Below are positions 51,717 to 61,305 of a stretch of DNA of 64,000 bases, one piece after another. This DNA is from Lentisphaerota bacterium. Lineage in GTDB: Bacteria; Verrucomicrobiota; Lentisphaeria; Victivallales; Victivallaceae. The notes under the pieces are model-generated. The model saw nothing but the letters and a program-made list of their open reading frames with translations. It was not told where the DNA came from and did not search any database. The stretch covers positions 1 to 64,000 of the forward strand of contig SUWG01000002.1 of the NCBI GenBank assembly GCA_015061625.1, in the 5' to 3' direction. The position numbers were made by a program, and so were the translations under genes. Position 1 is the stretch's first letter; the number at the start of each line of letters is the position of its first letter.

Positions 51717-52643
51717 TCAGCGTTCCTGACACCATTGATATACTTCATCTGCCGGTACACTGGCCACCGAAAGGCATTGATCGCAGCAGCCGTAATAGAT
51801 GATGAATTGTCCATTGAATTCAACGGCACCGCAAGTGTAAATGGCATTGTTGACAAAACCCTCTTTTTCGTAAGGCATTTCACACCGCAGTACCGGTTCT
51901 CCCTGAAATTTGATGATTTTTGCCGGATCATCTTTATCCAGCAGCATAATTCCCAAAGCGTATTCGGCGGCAGTATTTTTGGCATGCCAAAAGAGCAGCC
52001 AGCCATAGCGGGTCAGTATCGGCGGCGCACCGATCCCCAGTTTTTTATCGTACCAGGTGCCGGGTTTGATCCGGAAAATACATTGATAGTCGTGCCAGTT
52101 GATCAGATCTTTGCTGTACGAGAGCCACATATTGGGCATCGGCCGGTGAAAAAGGCAGAATTCACCGTTGATTTTGCCCGGCAGAAAACCGCTGGTGCGC
52201 TGTTCAAATTCCCGCATCAACGGTTGCGGTTCAGTGTAGGTCACAAAGTCTTTGGTCGTGGAATACATCAGCGAATCGCCGAAGTGGCCGAAACGGGACA
52301 TCGCTGTAAAGACGATATAATAGGTGTCGCCGATTTTGGATATGCGCGGATCTTCACAGCCGAAACAACGCCACGGATCAGTTTCCGAACGGTCAAAGAC
52401 CGGCAGTTCATCCCGCTGTGAAATGTCAAAACCGTTTTCCGAAACGGCGTGGCCGAGCCGGGTGATCGGCCAGGAATTCGGTGCGCTGGTGCGTTTATCC
52501 TGACCTTCTGCCCGGTATATGAGATGCACTTTGCCATCGTGGACAACTGCTCCGGCATTGGAAACGTGAGCAGATTCCCAGGAATCTCCTCTGGGAAGCA
52601 TAATTGGATTTTTTTCGCAGCGTTTTAATTTGATCATCTTCAT
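51717..52643 (-). CDS. GH130-like glycoside phosphorylase/hydrolase
   Basis: A 308-residue five-bladed beta-propeller enzyme. CEKNPIMLP, YRAEGQD, FGCEDPRISKIGDTYYIVFTA (the central Asp of GH130), FHRPMPN and FVNNAIYTCGAV...YYGCCDQCLSVA match the GH130 pattern of beta-mannoside phosphorylases. No signal peptide. The 60 codons upstream in frame belong to an intergenic repeat, so the start is set at 52643 (MKMIKLKR). It converges with the esterase; the two may act on the same acetylated mannoside. Confidence 0.83.
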   Translation of the reverse strand: MKMIKLKRCEKNPIMLPRGDSWESAHVSNAGAVVHDGKVHLIYRAEGQDKRTSAPNSWPITRLGHAVSENGFDISQRDELPVFDRSETDPWRCFGCEDPRISKIGDTYYIVFTAMSRFGHFGDSLMYSTTKDFVTYTEPQPLMREFEQRTSGFLPGKINGEFCLFHRPMPNMWLSYSKDLINWHDYQCIFRIKPGTWYDKKLGIGAPPILTRYGWLLFWHAKNTAAEYALGIMLLDKDDPAKIIKFQGEPVLRCEMPYEKEGFVNNAIYTCGAVEFNGQFIIYYGCCDQCLSVASVPADEVYQWCQER

Positions 52644-52654
52644 ATTTCTTGCAG

Positions 52655-52850
52655 TCTCTTTTTTTTGTGGAATATCACACCTGCGGTGGCGCGTCGTGGT
52701 CAATCTCGCGCCTTGCTCTTGCGCCGATGCGGTCGAGTACGTGTGTACACTCCCGCACCGTACTCATCGCAAAACCCGACCTTGCCACACGCTGCATCCA
52801 CCGGTTGGAAACAAGCCGAGATGCCCGGTTGATAAGTTACAACTTTGGTG
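52655..52850 (-). repeat. Intergenic GC-rich element related in layout to the dispersed repeats
   Basis: Read on the minus strand it has GGCAAGGTCG, then GAGTACG...CGTACTC around GCGGGAGTGTACACA, then a GACCG block. The spacing and words echo GGCAAGGTCG...GGGAGCATACTATGTATGTGACCG of the arrays at 604-1024 and 5607-6500, but with a different central palindrome. It fills the gap between the GH130-like gene and the secreted-protein gene; no gene is seen in it. Confidence 0.55.
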
Positions 52851-52869
52851 ATATATTCTTATGCGTTAA

Positions 52870-52913
52870 AAAATATTTAAATCCAATCTTGCAGGTAAAT
52901 CCCGCAAGATTGG
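52870..52913 (-). terminator. Terminator of the second DUF4434 operon
   Basis: CCAATCTTGC (52883-52892) pairs with GCAAGATTGG (52904-52913); minus-strand flank ATTTAAATATTTTTT follows. It lies 19 bases after the last gene. Confidence 0.75.
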
Positions 52914-52931
52914 GGACATTGTCAATTTTTC

Positions 52932-53723
52932 TTACTCAACGATTATTTGGACATCTTTGATCTCTACGGAAAGATTGCGGTCGGCAGATGCCGGGGATAA
53001 GACCAGCAGGATTTTGGCAACCGCGGCATCCTGCCACCATTGATTGTGACCGGCAAGATGGGAAAAACCTTGAACCGTTCCGGAAATTTCCTGCCACTGA
53101 TCGGTCAGTCTGCGGCCTTGCAGCGCGGTATACATACCGGGACCGGCACTGTGGAAACAGACTTTTTCACCGCGGCGGTGCGGTTCACGCAGCGGGGAAG
53201 ACAACGTGATCAGCAGACCGCCGGGGATCTCCTCAAAACTGCGGATCCTGATAACATTCATATTAGGCACATCATCCACTTCGCCGGATGTGTCAAATGC
53301 GATATACCAGCCGTAACGTACTGCATTGTTGTTCCATGCGGCCGGACGCGTGATCTTTATTTGGGTATCACCCTGTGCGGCCGGTTCCAGCAGGGTGCAT
53401 GAAGTTTGCCGGACTACCCGGTAATATTCCGGCAGCAGGAATTTGCTTTGGGCATCAAACTGCTGAAATCCGACATAGGCCATTACTTCCGGAGAACCCG
53501 GTGTGCATCTGATCTGCATTTGCAGGGTGTATCTTTTGTTTTCATCCAATCTGATGACCCGGCGGCTCATAAAGCGGCCGTTGCCGGAAATGGTGAAAAC
53601 TCCATCTGCGAAGGTGATGCGCGGAGAAACAAAACTGTTCTGTTCATTGAAAAGGATTGTTTCTGCATAAGCTGCACTCAAAAAGAGTATTGCGCCAAAC
53701 GAAAGAATAATTTTTCTGATCAT
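52932..53723 (-). CDS. Exported protein, probably carbohydrate-binding
   Basis: A 263-residue protein with signal peptide MIRKIILSFGAILFLSAAYA. The mature part is beta-rich with a jelly-roll look (ITFADGVFTISGNGRFMSRRVIRLDENKRYTLQMQIR, then a C-terminal WQEISGTVQGFS...VEIKDVQIIVE), as in CBM-like domains. No catalytic motif. It lies 22 bases after the large secreted protein and ends the operon. Confidence 0.65.
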   Translation of the reverse strand: MIRKIILSFGAILFLSAAYAETILFNEQNSFVSPRITFADGVFTISGNGRFMSRRVIRLDENKRYTLQMQIRCTPGSPEVMAYVGFQQFDAQSKFLLPEYYRVVRQTSCTLLEPAAQGDTQIKITRPAAWNNNAVRYGWYIAFDTSGEVDDVPNMNVIRIRSFEEIPGGLLITLSSPLREPHRRGEKVCFHSAGPGMYTALQGRRLTDQWQEISGTVQGFSHLAGHNQWWQDAAVAKILLVLSPASADRNLSVEIKDVQIIVE

Positions 53724-53745
53724 TTCATGTCTCCTTTGTTAAATA

Positions 53746-56700
53746 TTATTTGATGATGAATTCATTGTAACGGCCGTTGGTACGGTTGAAACTTCCCAGA
53801 TGCAAAGTGCCGAAAAATGCAGTTTCATTGAATAACCGCTGTACCGGAGCCCAGCAGGATAATTCCCGTTTGCCGCTGATTTTTACCCGACAGAAGTTGA
53901 ATTTGAAACTGATCCCCGGATAGATCTCCGTGAACCCCAGCTGCGCCCATGGCATGACCAGAAAGATCTTGAAGTTTTCGCCGGTTTTATATTGCGAGAA
54001 GCATTGGATGCCATCCAAAGAATAATCTTGTGTCCGGCCGACAAATTTGGCCGTTTTGCCACCGGCATCGGCAATGATCTGGATGAAACTCTGATTTTGC
54101 CGGATTTGAAAATAGAGTTCCACCCGGTCATTGGAGTAAGGTTCACCGGCAAGCTGCAGGGCCTGTCCGGAAGTTTCATCGGCAACGATGACGAAATAGA
54201 GGTTGTCTTCATCGTAAGCACAATATCCGGTGGTCGGCATTCCCAATGTTTCTCCGTATGACGGCAAGGGGAGCAGATTGGTGATTTTGGGCCATTTGAG
54301 ATACTCCTGGGCGGTAAATACAGTTGCCGGCTGAGGCGGTGTGGAAATTTTGCCCAATGCCAGCGGCGGCGGGATCTGCCGGGTCGGGGCTTGGGGGTTC
54401 CGTCCCTGAATTACCGGAATATTGCCCGGATTGCTGCTGCCCAGCAATTCCACGGTCAGACCGCGTGAGGGCAGAATATGATTGCATCCGACGGAAAAGA
54501 ACACCGTGCCATCCCAGTTTTCCGGAGCATATTGCGCCAGATCAAGGATGAATTCGTGAGTCGGCGCCTGATTGATCAGATCACCCAGATCGATGAGCTG
54601 ATCCTGCTTCCGGCTGCATCCCCATTTCGGGTACGGATTGTTGAGCCGGGCATTGTGTATGCCCACCGAAAAATTTACCCGGTGAGTATATCGGCCGTTT
54701 ACCCGGTAATCGACGACCAGACCGGCAAAGTCGAGTGTCGGGATACCGGCGCCGTAGACATGATGGCCCATGCGCGCAGGTGAATATTGTCCGTAGAAGT
54801 GACTGGTCAGTTTCAGATGCAGCGATGTGACGCCATCGATCTCAAAACCGGCATAATGGTTGGAATCTTCACCGGCTTCTTTCCGGGTGGAACGGGAAAC
54901 CAGACGCATATTCTGCGGATCGGCAATGACCAGACTCGGCAGCAGCTCTTCCTGCAAACGGCGGATCGGGCGGGAGTAACTTGCCCATGTTGCATAACGT
55001 TTGATGTGAATGCCGTTGACTGTAACATCGCAATCTGTGACCTGACGGTGTTCCGGGCGGCGGGGATTGGGCTGATAACGGATGGCAGAAGTGCCTCCGC
55101 CGCTTAATGTTACCGGTATTGAAGCACTGTCTGATCCGGCGATGCGCAGCTGATAAACGGCATTTTCATACTGTTCGGGCAGCATCAGCGGTGAAGTGCC
55201 GGTCAGCCGGGTGCGGCCGCGCAATTCCAGAGCCAGTAAAGTTCCTTCCGGGACTCCGGCAGCTTCGATACGGGCAGGATCGGTGCGGAATACCGCCTGA
55301 AGTGTTCCGGCGGTCTGAATCGCAGTTCTCGGAATGCTTTGCCAGTCAAGAGTGTATTCACCCGGTTCAAGCGTGACGATCTGGCACAGCAAGCCGCCGA
55401 CATCGGCCTGACGGATATCCAGTTTCTGTCCGTTGGCTGTGATTTCGGTGAATACCTGTTCCCGGTCGGCAAAGATCAAAGAGCAGCGTTCTGAAGTGGT
55501 CAGCTGTTTCCGGGAAATGGCACTGCGGCGGTTGCCGGTAAAAAAGTAATTGACCGGTACTCCGTCACCGGCATAAAGAGCAACCGGGGAAGCGGTGATG
55601 ACCAGCTGTACCATATCATCTTTTGCCAGATCGCGGAAAGTGTGCTGCAAGGTGCCGGAGGCATTGCCGGAATAGATCAATTCCGGGGTGCTGATCGTGC
55701 CGTCAAGCCAGTTGTAACGGGAATAGTTGGCGGCATATTCATTTTCGCTGAGCAGATAATCCGGATCATCCTGACTGCAATGTTTGGTATGCATCGCCCA
55801 GACATTGATCCGGGTGCCGTCAGCAAATCCGCAAGTTGACAGATCAACGGTGACCGGAATGTCGGCAGCAGATGCCTGCCGGTTGATAAATGAGAGGATG
55901 ACATCATTGAAGTTCCGCCGTCTGACGGAGTAACTTTCCACATCGACCGAGAAGTCTTTTTTCCAGTCCGGGGTGTAACTGACCGGTATCGGCAGAGTTC
56001 TTCCGACTTCGTAAGCGGCCCGCATCGTCAGCAGCGGCTGCGGATAAAGGTTGGTGGGCAGCCAGCCCAGAGCAATGCAGCGGTTGGCATAATCGGTGAC
56101 TGTTTTAGAGTGAGACCATCCGATCAGACAAATACGGGATTCGGGACGGTATTGGGAAAACAATTCCAAACCGAGAGCAACGCCGCAGAAATTGCGCCAG
56201 TTTTCTGATCTCAGCTGATCCAGAGCCTCCATATAATTGACATCGGCAAAAGGCAGGCCTGAACCGTTGAAAAACATCGGGATCTTTTCCCAGATACTGC
56301 GTTGTTTCATCAGCTGCCACAAGGCGATATTATGATCATCACGGATCAATTCGCCGGTTTGCCAGTTGATGGTATTCTGCTGCTGCGCTTCATCCAGATA
56401 GATCATATCCAGGCCGAATTCTCTTGCCATATCAAATATATGATTGGCCATAAAGTAACGGCATGCCGGATTATTCATCATCGTCTGGAAATTCGGGATG
56501 ACTCCAGGGAAAAGCTGATAATCGTTGCCGCGGCGGTCATATCTGCGGAACCATTCCGGGTGTTCTTGCAGGATCGGTGCATCAAAAGTCGCTGCCACCG
56601 TGATCGCATAGTTGAAGTGATGCGCACGCGGTGTGACCGCGGCAAAAGAACGGAAGAAGGTCTGCAGCTCTTCTCTGGTATATTCTCCGCCGTAATAACT

Positions 56701-57696
56701 TCTGATCCGGTCGCCGATCCGGTAATCCGCCCAGCGGAAAAACAGACCGGATGTGACAATAAAGTGACCATTGCGCACCATCTGGTTAAGATAGCGCAAA
56801 TTGTTTTCATCGCTGTAGTTTACGGTGCAGAAAAGGTCATCTGTCCACTCTGCCGGGGAAGGCGGTATCGCCGCCAAAGCCTGCTGCACTTCCTGATCTT
56901 TGCCGTAGACATCGCTGAAAAAATGGAAAATGTCGCCGGTAAAAAAGTTGAATGCATCGGTGATGCGGATATTGCCGCCGTTGGGAGCCATATCCAGTGT
57001 TCCCAGACACATCCGCCAGCCGCGCGGCAGATAGTAAAGGCGGTCGGCGATCTCCCGGTAAGTGCCGATAGTTGATTGCCACCACGGATAGACCACGGTA
57101 TCATTGATCTTGACCCGGTAATTGGTATAAGAACCTTTTGCCGGATCATTGTTGATCAGCACCATCCCCTTGCTGCTCTGTTTCCAGCTTTCCAGCCGCT
57201 GGGGACGGCGGGGGAATACTGCCGGATGATACGGCCCGAGATAGCCGGCACCGAAATAGTAACTGTCGCGCTGAAATGTTCTGGAAAAGTGACTTTCCGT
57301 AAAGGGCATCATATAGCGGATCTCATCGCTGTTGTTGATAAAAGTCAGTTCCCGGCGCAGACCGTCATTTTCGATCCAGTAACGTTTGCGGATGATCAAT
57401 TGCGGCAGATCAGGATTAGTGCATTGATAGATCAATTCTCCCGGTTCGCCGGGAAGTTTTTCTGCCCGGTCACAGGATTCATCGGCGATATAATCCTGAC
57501 TGTCGGATAACAGATTGTAGATAGTCAGGATATCTGTCACCACCATTGTGTTATCCTGTTTACGGTGGATCGAGGAGATTTTGCCGGAATTGTCATCAAT
57601 GGTGATTATGGCTGTTGATGTGTGCAGTTCGGCGGCATGAACCGCCAAAACTGACGCAAGAAGCATTATCAACAGTATCGGGTAGCGTTTCAGCAT
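53746..57696 (-). CDS. Large secreted putative glycoside hydrolase with CBM9-like end
   Basis: A 1316-residue exported protein, signal peptide MLKRYPILLIMLLASVLAVHA. It starts with a beta-rich domain (TAIITIDDNSGKISSIHRKQDNTMVV, as in galactose-mutarotase-like domains), then a TIM-barrel-like part (about 290-620) with possible catalytic acids in FGLDMIYLDEAQQQ and ADVNYMEALDQL; this layout recalls DUF6259 and GH36/GH101-like proteins. After several beta domains, residues about 1170-1300 (YDEDNLYFVIVADE, YSNDRVELYFQ) look like a CBM9-type domain. The substrate is unknown. Part of the second DUF4434 operon. Confidence 0.7.
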   Translation of the reverse strand: MLKRYPILLIMLLASVLAVHAAELHTSTAIITIDDNSGKISSIHRKQDNTMVVTDILTIYNLLSDSQDYIADESCDRAEKLPGEPGELIYQCTNPDLPQLIIRKRYWIENDGLRRELTFINNSDEIRYMMPFTESHFSRTFQRDSYYFGAGYLGPYHPAVFPRRPQRLESWKQSSKGMVLINNDPAKGSYTNYRVKINDTVVYPWWQSTIGTYREIADRLYYLPRGWRMCLGTLDMAPNGGNIRITDAFNFFTGDIFHFFSDVYGKDQEVQQALAAIPPSPAEWTDDLFCTVNYSDENNLRYLNQMVRNGHFIVTSGLFFRWADYRIGDRIRSYYGGEYTREELQTFFRSFAAVTPRAHHFNYAITVAATFDAPILQEHPEWFRRYDRRGNDYQLFPGVIPNFQTMMNNPACRYFMANHIFDMAREFGLDMIYLDEAQQQNTINWQTGELIRDDHNIALWQLMKQRSIWEKIPMFFNGSGLPFADVNYMEALDQLRSENWRNFCGVALGLELFSQYRPESRICLIGWSHSKTVTDYANRCIALGWLPTNLYPQPLLTMRAAYEVGRTLPIPVSYTPDWKKDFSVDVESYSVRRRNFNDVILSFINRQASAADIPVTVDLSTCGFADGTRINVWAMHTKHCSQDDPDYLLSENEYAANYSRYNWLDGTISTPELIYSGNASGTLQHTFRDLAKDDMVQLVITASPVALYAGDGVPVNYFFTGNRRSAISRKQLTTSERCSLIFADREQVFTEITANGQKLDIRQADVGGLLCQIVTLEPGEYTLDWQSIPRTAIQTAGTLQAVFRTDPARIEAAGVPEGTLLALELRGRTRLTGTSPLMLPEQYENAVYQLRIAGSDSASIPVTLSGGGTSAIRYQPNPRRPEHRQVTDCDVTVNGIHIKRYATWASYSRPIRRLQEELLPSLVIADPQNMRLVSRSTRKEAGEDSNHYAGFEIDGVTSLHLKLTSHFYGQYSPARMGHHVYGAGIPTLDFAGLVVDYRVNGRYTHRVNFSVGIHNARLNNPYPKWGCSRKQDQLIDLGDLINQAPTHEFILDLAQYAPENWDGTVFFSVGCNHILPSRGLTVELLGSSNPGNIPVIQGRNPQAPTRQIPPPLALGKISTPPQPATVFTAQEYLKWPKITNLLPLPSYGETLGMPTTGYCAYDEDNLYFVIVADETSGQALQLAGEPYSNDRVELYFQIRQNQSFIQIIADAGGKTAKFVGRTQDYSLDGIQCFSQYKTGENFKIFLVMPWAQLGFTEIYPGISFKFNFCRVKISGKRELSCWAPVQRLFNETAFFGTLHLGSFNRTNGRYNEFIIK

Positions 57697-57715
57697 AAGG
57701 CAATTTCCTCAAATT

Positions 57716-58444
57716 TCAGGGACGGTATTCCGGATTCATATAGAGCAAATTGGCACGGGCGGTGCCTTTGCCGTCAAATCCGGGCAGAATGGTCGCCGCA
57801 TCCTGCATTTGAGAAACGTGACCGTCGATCCAGGCGATATTGGCATTGCCGGCATGGCGGTTTTCCATATTTCCATCGGCGGTGTCGCTGATGCTGGTGA
57901 TGAAATAACGGCCGCGTCTGACATCATAACGGGTTTCGGAAAAAAGGAATGTCTGACTGGGGGCGAGGACTTTGCCGCGCTTGTAAGCGGGACCTTCCAC
58001 TTGACCTTGAGAGATGTAGATTTCAGAACCGACCGCAGCATTGATGCCGTAACTTATCCAGTTGAGCTGATAGGGGGCAGATTTGGAAAAAGTTTGATTG
58101 CGTACTTCCGTATCATACTGGAAATCAGCCATTGACGGGCAGATAAACAGAGATGTGACACCTAAATATCCCTGTTTCCAAAGCAAAGCAGCGTAGCTCC
58201 ATTCTGCGAAGCCGGGAAATTTGGAACGCAGAGGAGTGATGAAATCATCGAAATCGCTGCAGTAGAATTCTTCGGCAGTCGCCAACTGCTTCAGCTGGGA
58301 TTTGCAGTCGGCATCCCGGCCGCGTTCGCGGGCGGAATTGAGGGCAGGGAGCAGGATCGCCGCCAGAATGGCAATAATGGCAATTACGACCAGCAGCTCG
58401 ATCAAGGTGAACATTTTTCTGTTTTGAAAATTGATGTTTTTCAT
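57716..58444 (-). CDS. Type II secretion-type pseudopilin
   Basis: A 242-residue protein with [16 protein letters not shown] after [11 protein letters not shown] (Met before Phe), [33 protein letters not shown] and a globular domain ending [36 protein letters not shown]. Its place between the DUF4434 gene and the large secreted protein mirrors the pseudopilin at 11317 in the first DUF4434 locus. Confidence 0.88.
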   Translation of the reverse strand: MKNINFQNRKMFTLIELLVVIAIIAILAAILLPALNSARERGRDADCKSQLKQLATAEEFYCSDFDDFITPLRSKFPGFAEWSYAALLWKQGYLGVTSLFICPSMADFQYDTEVRNQTFSKSAPYQLNWISYGINAAVGSEIYISQGQVEGPAYKRGKVLAPSQTFLFSETRYDVRRGRYFITSISDTADGNMENRHAGNANIAWIDGHVSQMQDAATILPGFDGKGTARANLLYMNPEYRP

Positions 58445-58467
58445 AAGGAACTCCTTTCTGTAAAAGC

Positions 58468-59403
58468 TTATTTGTTGATATAGTCAAGGTAGCACTCATA
58501 AAGACCGTGAGCACCGGCATAGATGCTGTTCGGGCTCATAAAATGGGAAAATTCGAAAGTCATTGCGTTTTTTATTCCGGCGGCTTCGGCGGCTTTGAGT
58601 TTGTAGAGCATTTTTTCCCATTTGATCGGCAGAAAGCGGATCGGCATATCCCGGTCGAAACTTTCACAGTTGGTCCAGCATTCCATGCCGTATTCTTCAA
58701 TGATCCGGCGGTTGATTTCCAGATAACTCTGCAATTCAAAAATGTCGACGTGTCCATCTTGAAAGGCCACAATATCCACTGCGCCTTTCAGCTGCGAAAG
58801 AATGTTGCGCCACTCTTTTTCGTGATCTTCCGGAGAGATGCTTGCCAGGCCGGTGGCAAGTTCCGGATTCCATTCGTTGCCCTCTTTGATACCTTTGATA
58901 AAGGGGGAGATCATTACCGGCAGTCCGCCGGAGATCTCTTTGCAGTATTTGCCAAGTCCGGCATAAAGTTCAATGATATTTCCGGAATTCACGCTGATTT
59001 CCTGACAGAGATACCAGCCGGCAAATGCTTTCCGGGAGCCGTATTTCTGCCACGCTTCCAGCGCAGTTCCTTTATTGAGATCGATCTCTTTATCCCATCG
59101 ACCGTGGAGCGTGTAATATCTGGAATGATAAAGGCCGAGGAAAAAACGCATTTCATATTTTTCGGCCAGGGTGAGAAACAAATCGAGCAGATCTGTTTCC
59201 GGCATCGCAGTTGCGGCATTTTTATGCAAATACTCACATGGCCAGGCTGTCCAGCGGGCAAGACCGCTGCGGATCATGACAACGGTATTGATGCCGGCCT
59301 TTTTCATGGCGGCAAAATCCTGATCCCATTTGGCCGGGGTCCAATTCTGATGGGGGATATCCCAGCTTATTTCATCGAGAAAGGTTGCAGTTATTTTCAG
59401 CAT
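58468..59403 (-). CDS. DUF4434-type TIM-barrel protein, putative glycoside hydrolase (paralogue)
   Basis: A 311-residue paralogue of the protein at 7934. Start [59 protein letters not shown] and [20 protein letters not shown] are shared almost word for word. No signal peptide. It is first in its operon, divergent from a LacI-like regulator gene. Confidence 0.75.
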   Translation of the reverse strand: MLKITATFLDEISWDIPHQNWTPAKWDQDFAAMKKAGINTVVMIRSGLARWTAWPCEYLHKNAATAMPETDLLDLFLTLAEKYEMRFFLGLYHSRYYTLHGRWDKEIDLNKGTALEAWQKYGSRKAFAGWYLCQEISVNSGNIIELYAGLGKYCKEISGGLPVMISPFIKGIKEGNEWNPELATGLASISPEDHEKEWRNILSQLKGAVDIVAFQDGHVDIFELQSYLEINRRIIEEYGMECWTNCESFDRDMPIRFLPIKWEKMLYKLKAAEAAGIKNAMTFEFSHFMSPNSIYAGAHGLYECYLDYINK

Positions 59404-59448
59404 GACTACTCCGTAAAATGATTGAAAAATATCTCATCTCTGATCTTA

Positions 59449-59477
59449 AATATACCCAAAAGCATAACTGATTGCAA
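59449..59477 (-). promoter_or_regulatory. Promoter of the second DUF4434 operon
   Basis: Minus-strand TTGCAA (59472-59477), 17 bases, TATATT (59449-59454). Confidence 0.65.
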
Positions 59478-59495
59478 CACATTATCTGTTTTTGT

Positions 59496-59517
59496 TGCGC
59501 ACAAAATGCGCACAAAA
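59496..59517. promoter_or_regulatory. Tandem 11-bp operator-like repeat TGCGCACAAAA
   Basis: TGCGCACAAAA occurs twice in direct repeat, one DNA turn apart, right next to the -35 box of the regulator (59520) and 18 bases from that of the DUF4434 operon. Each contains the palindrome TGCGCA. A likely binding site for the LacI-like regulator. Confidence 0.5.
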
Positions 59518-59519
59518 CC

Positions 59520-59548
59520 TTGACAAAATCCGATTCCGGCATTATGTT
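59520..59548 (+). promoter_or_regulatory. Promoter of the LacI-like regulator gene
   Basis: TTGACA (59520-59525), 17 bases, TATGTT (59543-59548). Confidence 0.65.
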
Positions 59549-59574
59549 TATATTGGATATGACGGGAGTTTGCT

Positions 59575-60468
59575 ATGAAAAAAGTTACGATGACAGAATT
59601 GGCGGCGATGGTTGGCTGTTCACATTCCACGGTATCGCGGGCATTGAGCGGCAGCGGCCGGATTTCCGCAGAAACCAGAGAGAAAATTTTAAAATTGGCT
59701 GACCGGCATCATTATCAGCCGCAGCGCGGCTGGCGGGTGGCTGCTGTTATCTGGACGGTAGCTGATTTCGCGCCGGATTACTATATGCTGATGCTTGTTC
59801 AGCATTTGACTTTGGAATTACACCGGCGGAAATTCCGTTTTTTCATCGTTCCGGGATACGATATGTCTTTGCTTGACAATCTTTATATAACCGGGGCAAT
59901 ATCGCTTTCGCCATTCAACCGCATCGCCCGCCGCTGGTCGGCTGTCCGGCCGACGCCGATGGTAACGGTCAACGATTACAGCGAAACGGTCGGCGGTATA
60001 TTTTCAGTTACCAGCAACGAGGAAGATACGGTGGAAACGGTCGTGGATATGCTGATCGCTCACGGCTGCAGCAAGCCGCTGTTTGTTCTGCTGTCAGCCG
60101 ATACATTGTGCAGTAAACTGCGGCTGGAAGCTTACCGGCGGAGTATGGAGCGTTACGGATTGTCAGCGATGGTTGTCAATTACGGCAAAAATATCGATGT
60201 GGAAACCTGGGATTTGCCGGAGTGCGACAGTTTTATTCTTGCCGGTGAAAATCTGGAAAGTATTTCATCAGTTCTGCACCGTCGTTTTCCCGAAAAACGG
60301 ATCGCAGTATGGCGGTTCGGTGATGAGGTCAACCCCGGAGAGATCACGGTGAATCAGGATTTTGCCCGACTTGCGGCCGAGGCGGTGGATCTTTTGGAGT
60401 GCGCCATCAGCAATCCGGCGGCGGCCGGCAACCGCAAAGTACCCAGTGTGATCAAATCCGGTCTTTGA
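59575..60468 (+). CDS. LacI-like transcriptional regulator with short effector domain
   Basis: A 297-residue protein. Helix-turn-helix KVTMTELAAMVGCSHSTVSR, hinge region to about residue 50 (ADRHHYQPQRGWR), then an effector domain about 40 residues shorter than usual for LacI (335 at 6933). The Rossmann-like strands are still recognisable (RVAAVIWTVADFAP, FILAGENLESISSVLHRRFPEKRIAVWRFGDEV). It may have lost part of the sugar-binding cleft. It probably controls the divergent DUF4434 operon. Confidence 0.8.
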   Translation: MKKVTMTELAAMVGCSHSTVSRALSGSGRISAETREKILKLADRHHYQPQRGWRVAAVIWTVADFAPDYYMLMLVQHLTLELHRRKFRFFIVPGYDMSLLDNLYITGAISLSPFNRIARRWSAVRPTPMVTVNDYSETVGGIFSVTSNEEDTVETVVDMLIAHGCSKPLFVLLSADTLCSKLRLEAYRRSMERYGLSAMVVNYGKNIDVETWDLPECDSFILAGENLESISSVLHRRFPEKRIAVWRFGDEVNPGEITVNQDFARLAAEAVDLLECAISNPAAAGNRKVPSVIKSGL

Positions 60469-60471
60469 GAT

Positions 60472-60502
60472 AAAAAAAGCCCCGGAATTTTCATTCCGGG
60501 GC
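60472..60502 (-). terminator. Terminator of the fabG gene
   Basis: On the minus strand GCCCCGGAAT (60493-60502) pairs with ATTCCGGGGC (60479-60488), followed by TTTTTTTATC. It lies 20 bases after the fabG stop. Confidence 0.85.
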
Positions 60503-60522
60503 AATGATCAATGTCGATCAAA

Positions 60523-61269
60523 TTACATCAGCATACCGCCGTCAACATTGATGACCTGACCGGTGACGTAGTCGGAATCCGGTGAGCAGAGGAAGTAGAC
60601 GACATTGGCCACATCTTCCGGTTTGCCGCCGCGTTTGGCGGGGATGATGGTCAGAAACGCATCTCTGGCAGCCTGCGGCAGTTGAGCGGTCATATCGGTT
60701 TCGATATAGCCGGGGGCAACGGCGTTGACCTGAATGTTTCTGGCTCCGAATTCTTTGGCAGTGGTTTTGGCCAGCGCGATCACACCGGCTTTGCTGGCGG
60801 AGTAGTTGGCCTGACCGGCGTTGCCCATGCGGCCGACGACAGAAGCGATATTGACAATCTTGCCGGCACGGGCTTTCATCATCGGGCGGACGGCGGCCTT
60901 GGTGAAGTTGAATGTACCTTTGAGGTTGACGGCGATGACCGCATCCCACTGATCTTCAGTCATTTTGAGCATCAACGTATCTTTGGTGATACCGGCATTG
61001 TTGACCAGAATATCCAATCTGCCGAAATCGTTGACCACTGCGGCCACGGTCGCTTCGGCATCTTCAAATTTTGCCACATTGGCGGCGTATGCTTTCGCTT
61101 CAAAACCGGCGGCTTTGAATTCATCTGCAGTCTGCTGGGCAGTTTCCAGCAGGATATCCACGATTGCCAGTTTGGCTCCTTCAGCGGCGAGACGCGCACT
61201 GATCGCTTTGCCGATTCCACGGGCACCACCGGTAACGATGGCGACTTTTCCTTCAAGTTTTTTGCACAT
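60523..61269 (-). CDS. fabG: 3-oxoacyl-[ACP] reductase FabG
   Basis: Reduces 3-oxoacyl-ACP with NADPH in fatty acid elongation. The 248-residue SDR protein has the cofactor loop GGARGIGKA, NNAGITKD, the catalytic serine in NIASVVG and YSASKAG (Tyr, Lys), with GYIETDMT at the substrate lid. The start at 61269 has AAGGAG 9 bases upstream. It is not next to other fab genes and has a promoter with a palindrome in its spacer. Confidence 0.93.
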   Translation of the reverse strand: MCKKLEGKVAIVTGGARGIGKAISARLAAEGAKLAIVDILLETAQQTADEFKAAGFEAKAYAANVAKFEDAEATVAAVVNDFGRLDILVNNAGITKDTLMLKMTEDQWDAVIAVNLKGTFNFTKAAVRPMMKARAGKIVNIASVVGRMGNAGQANYSASKAGVIALAKTTAKEFGARNIQVNAVAPGYIETDMTAQLPQAARDAFLTIIPAKRGGKPEDVANVVYFLCSPDSDYVTGQVINVDGGMLM

Positions 61270-61305
61270 AAGTTCTATCTCCTTTTTTGAGTTGTTCATC
61301 TATAT

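Noticed and set aside
50790-52643. DGR reverse transcriptase or template repeat near the variable region
   Set aside because: No frame with reverse transcriptase motifs and no AAC-rich near-copy of the variable region was seen in either strand around it, or elsewhere in the window.
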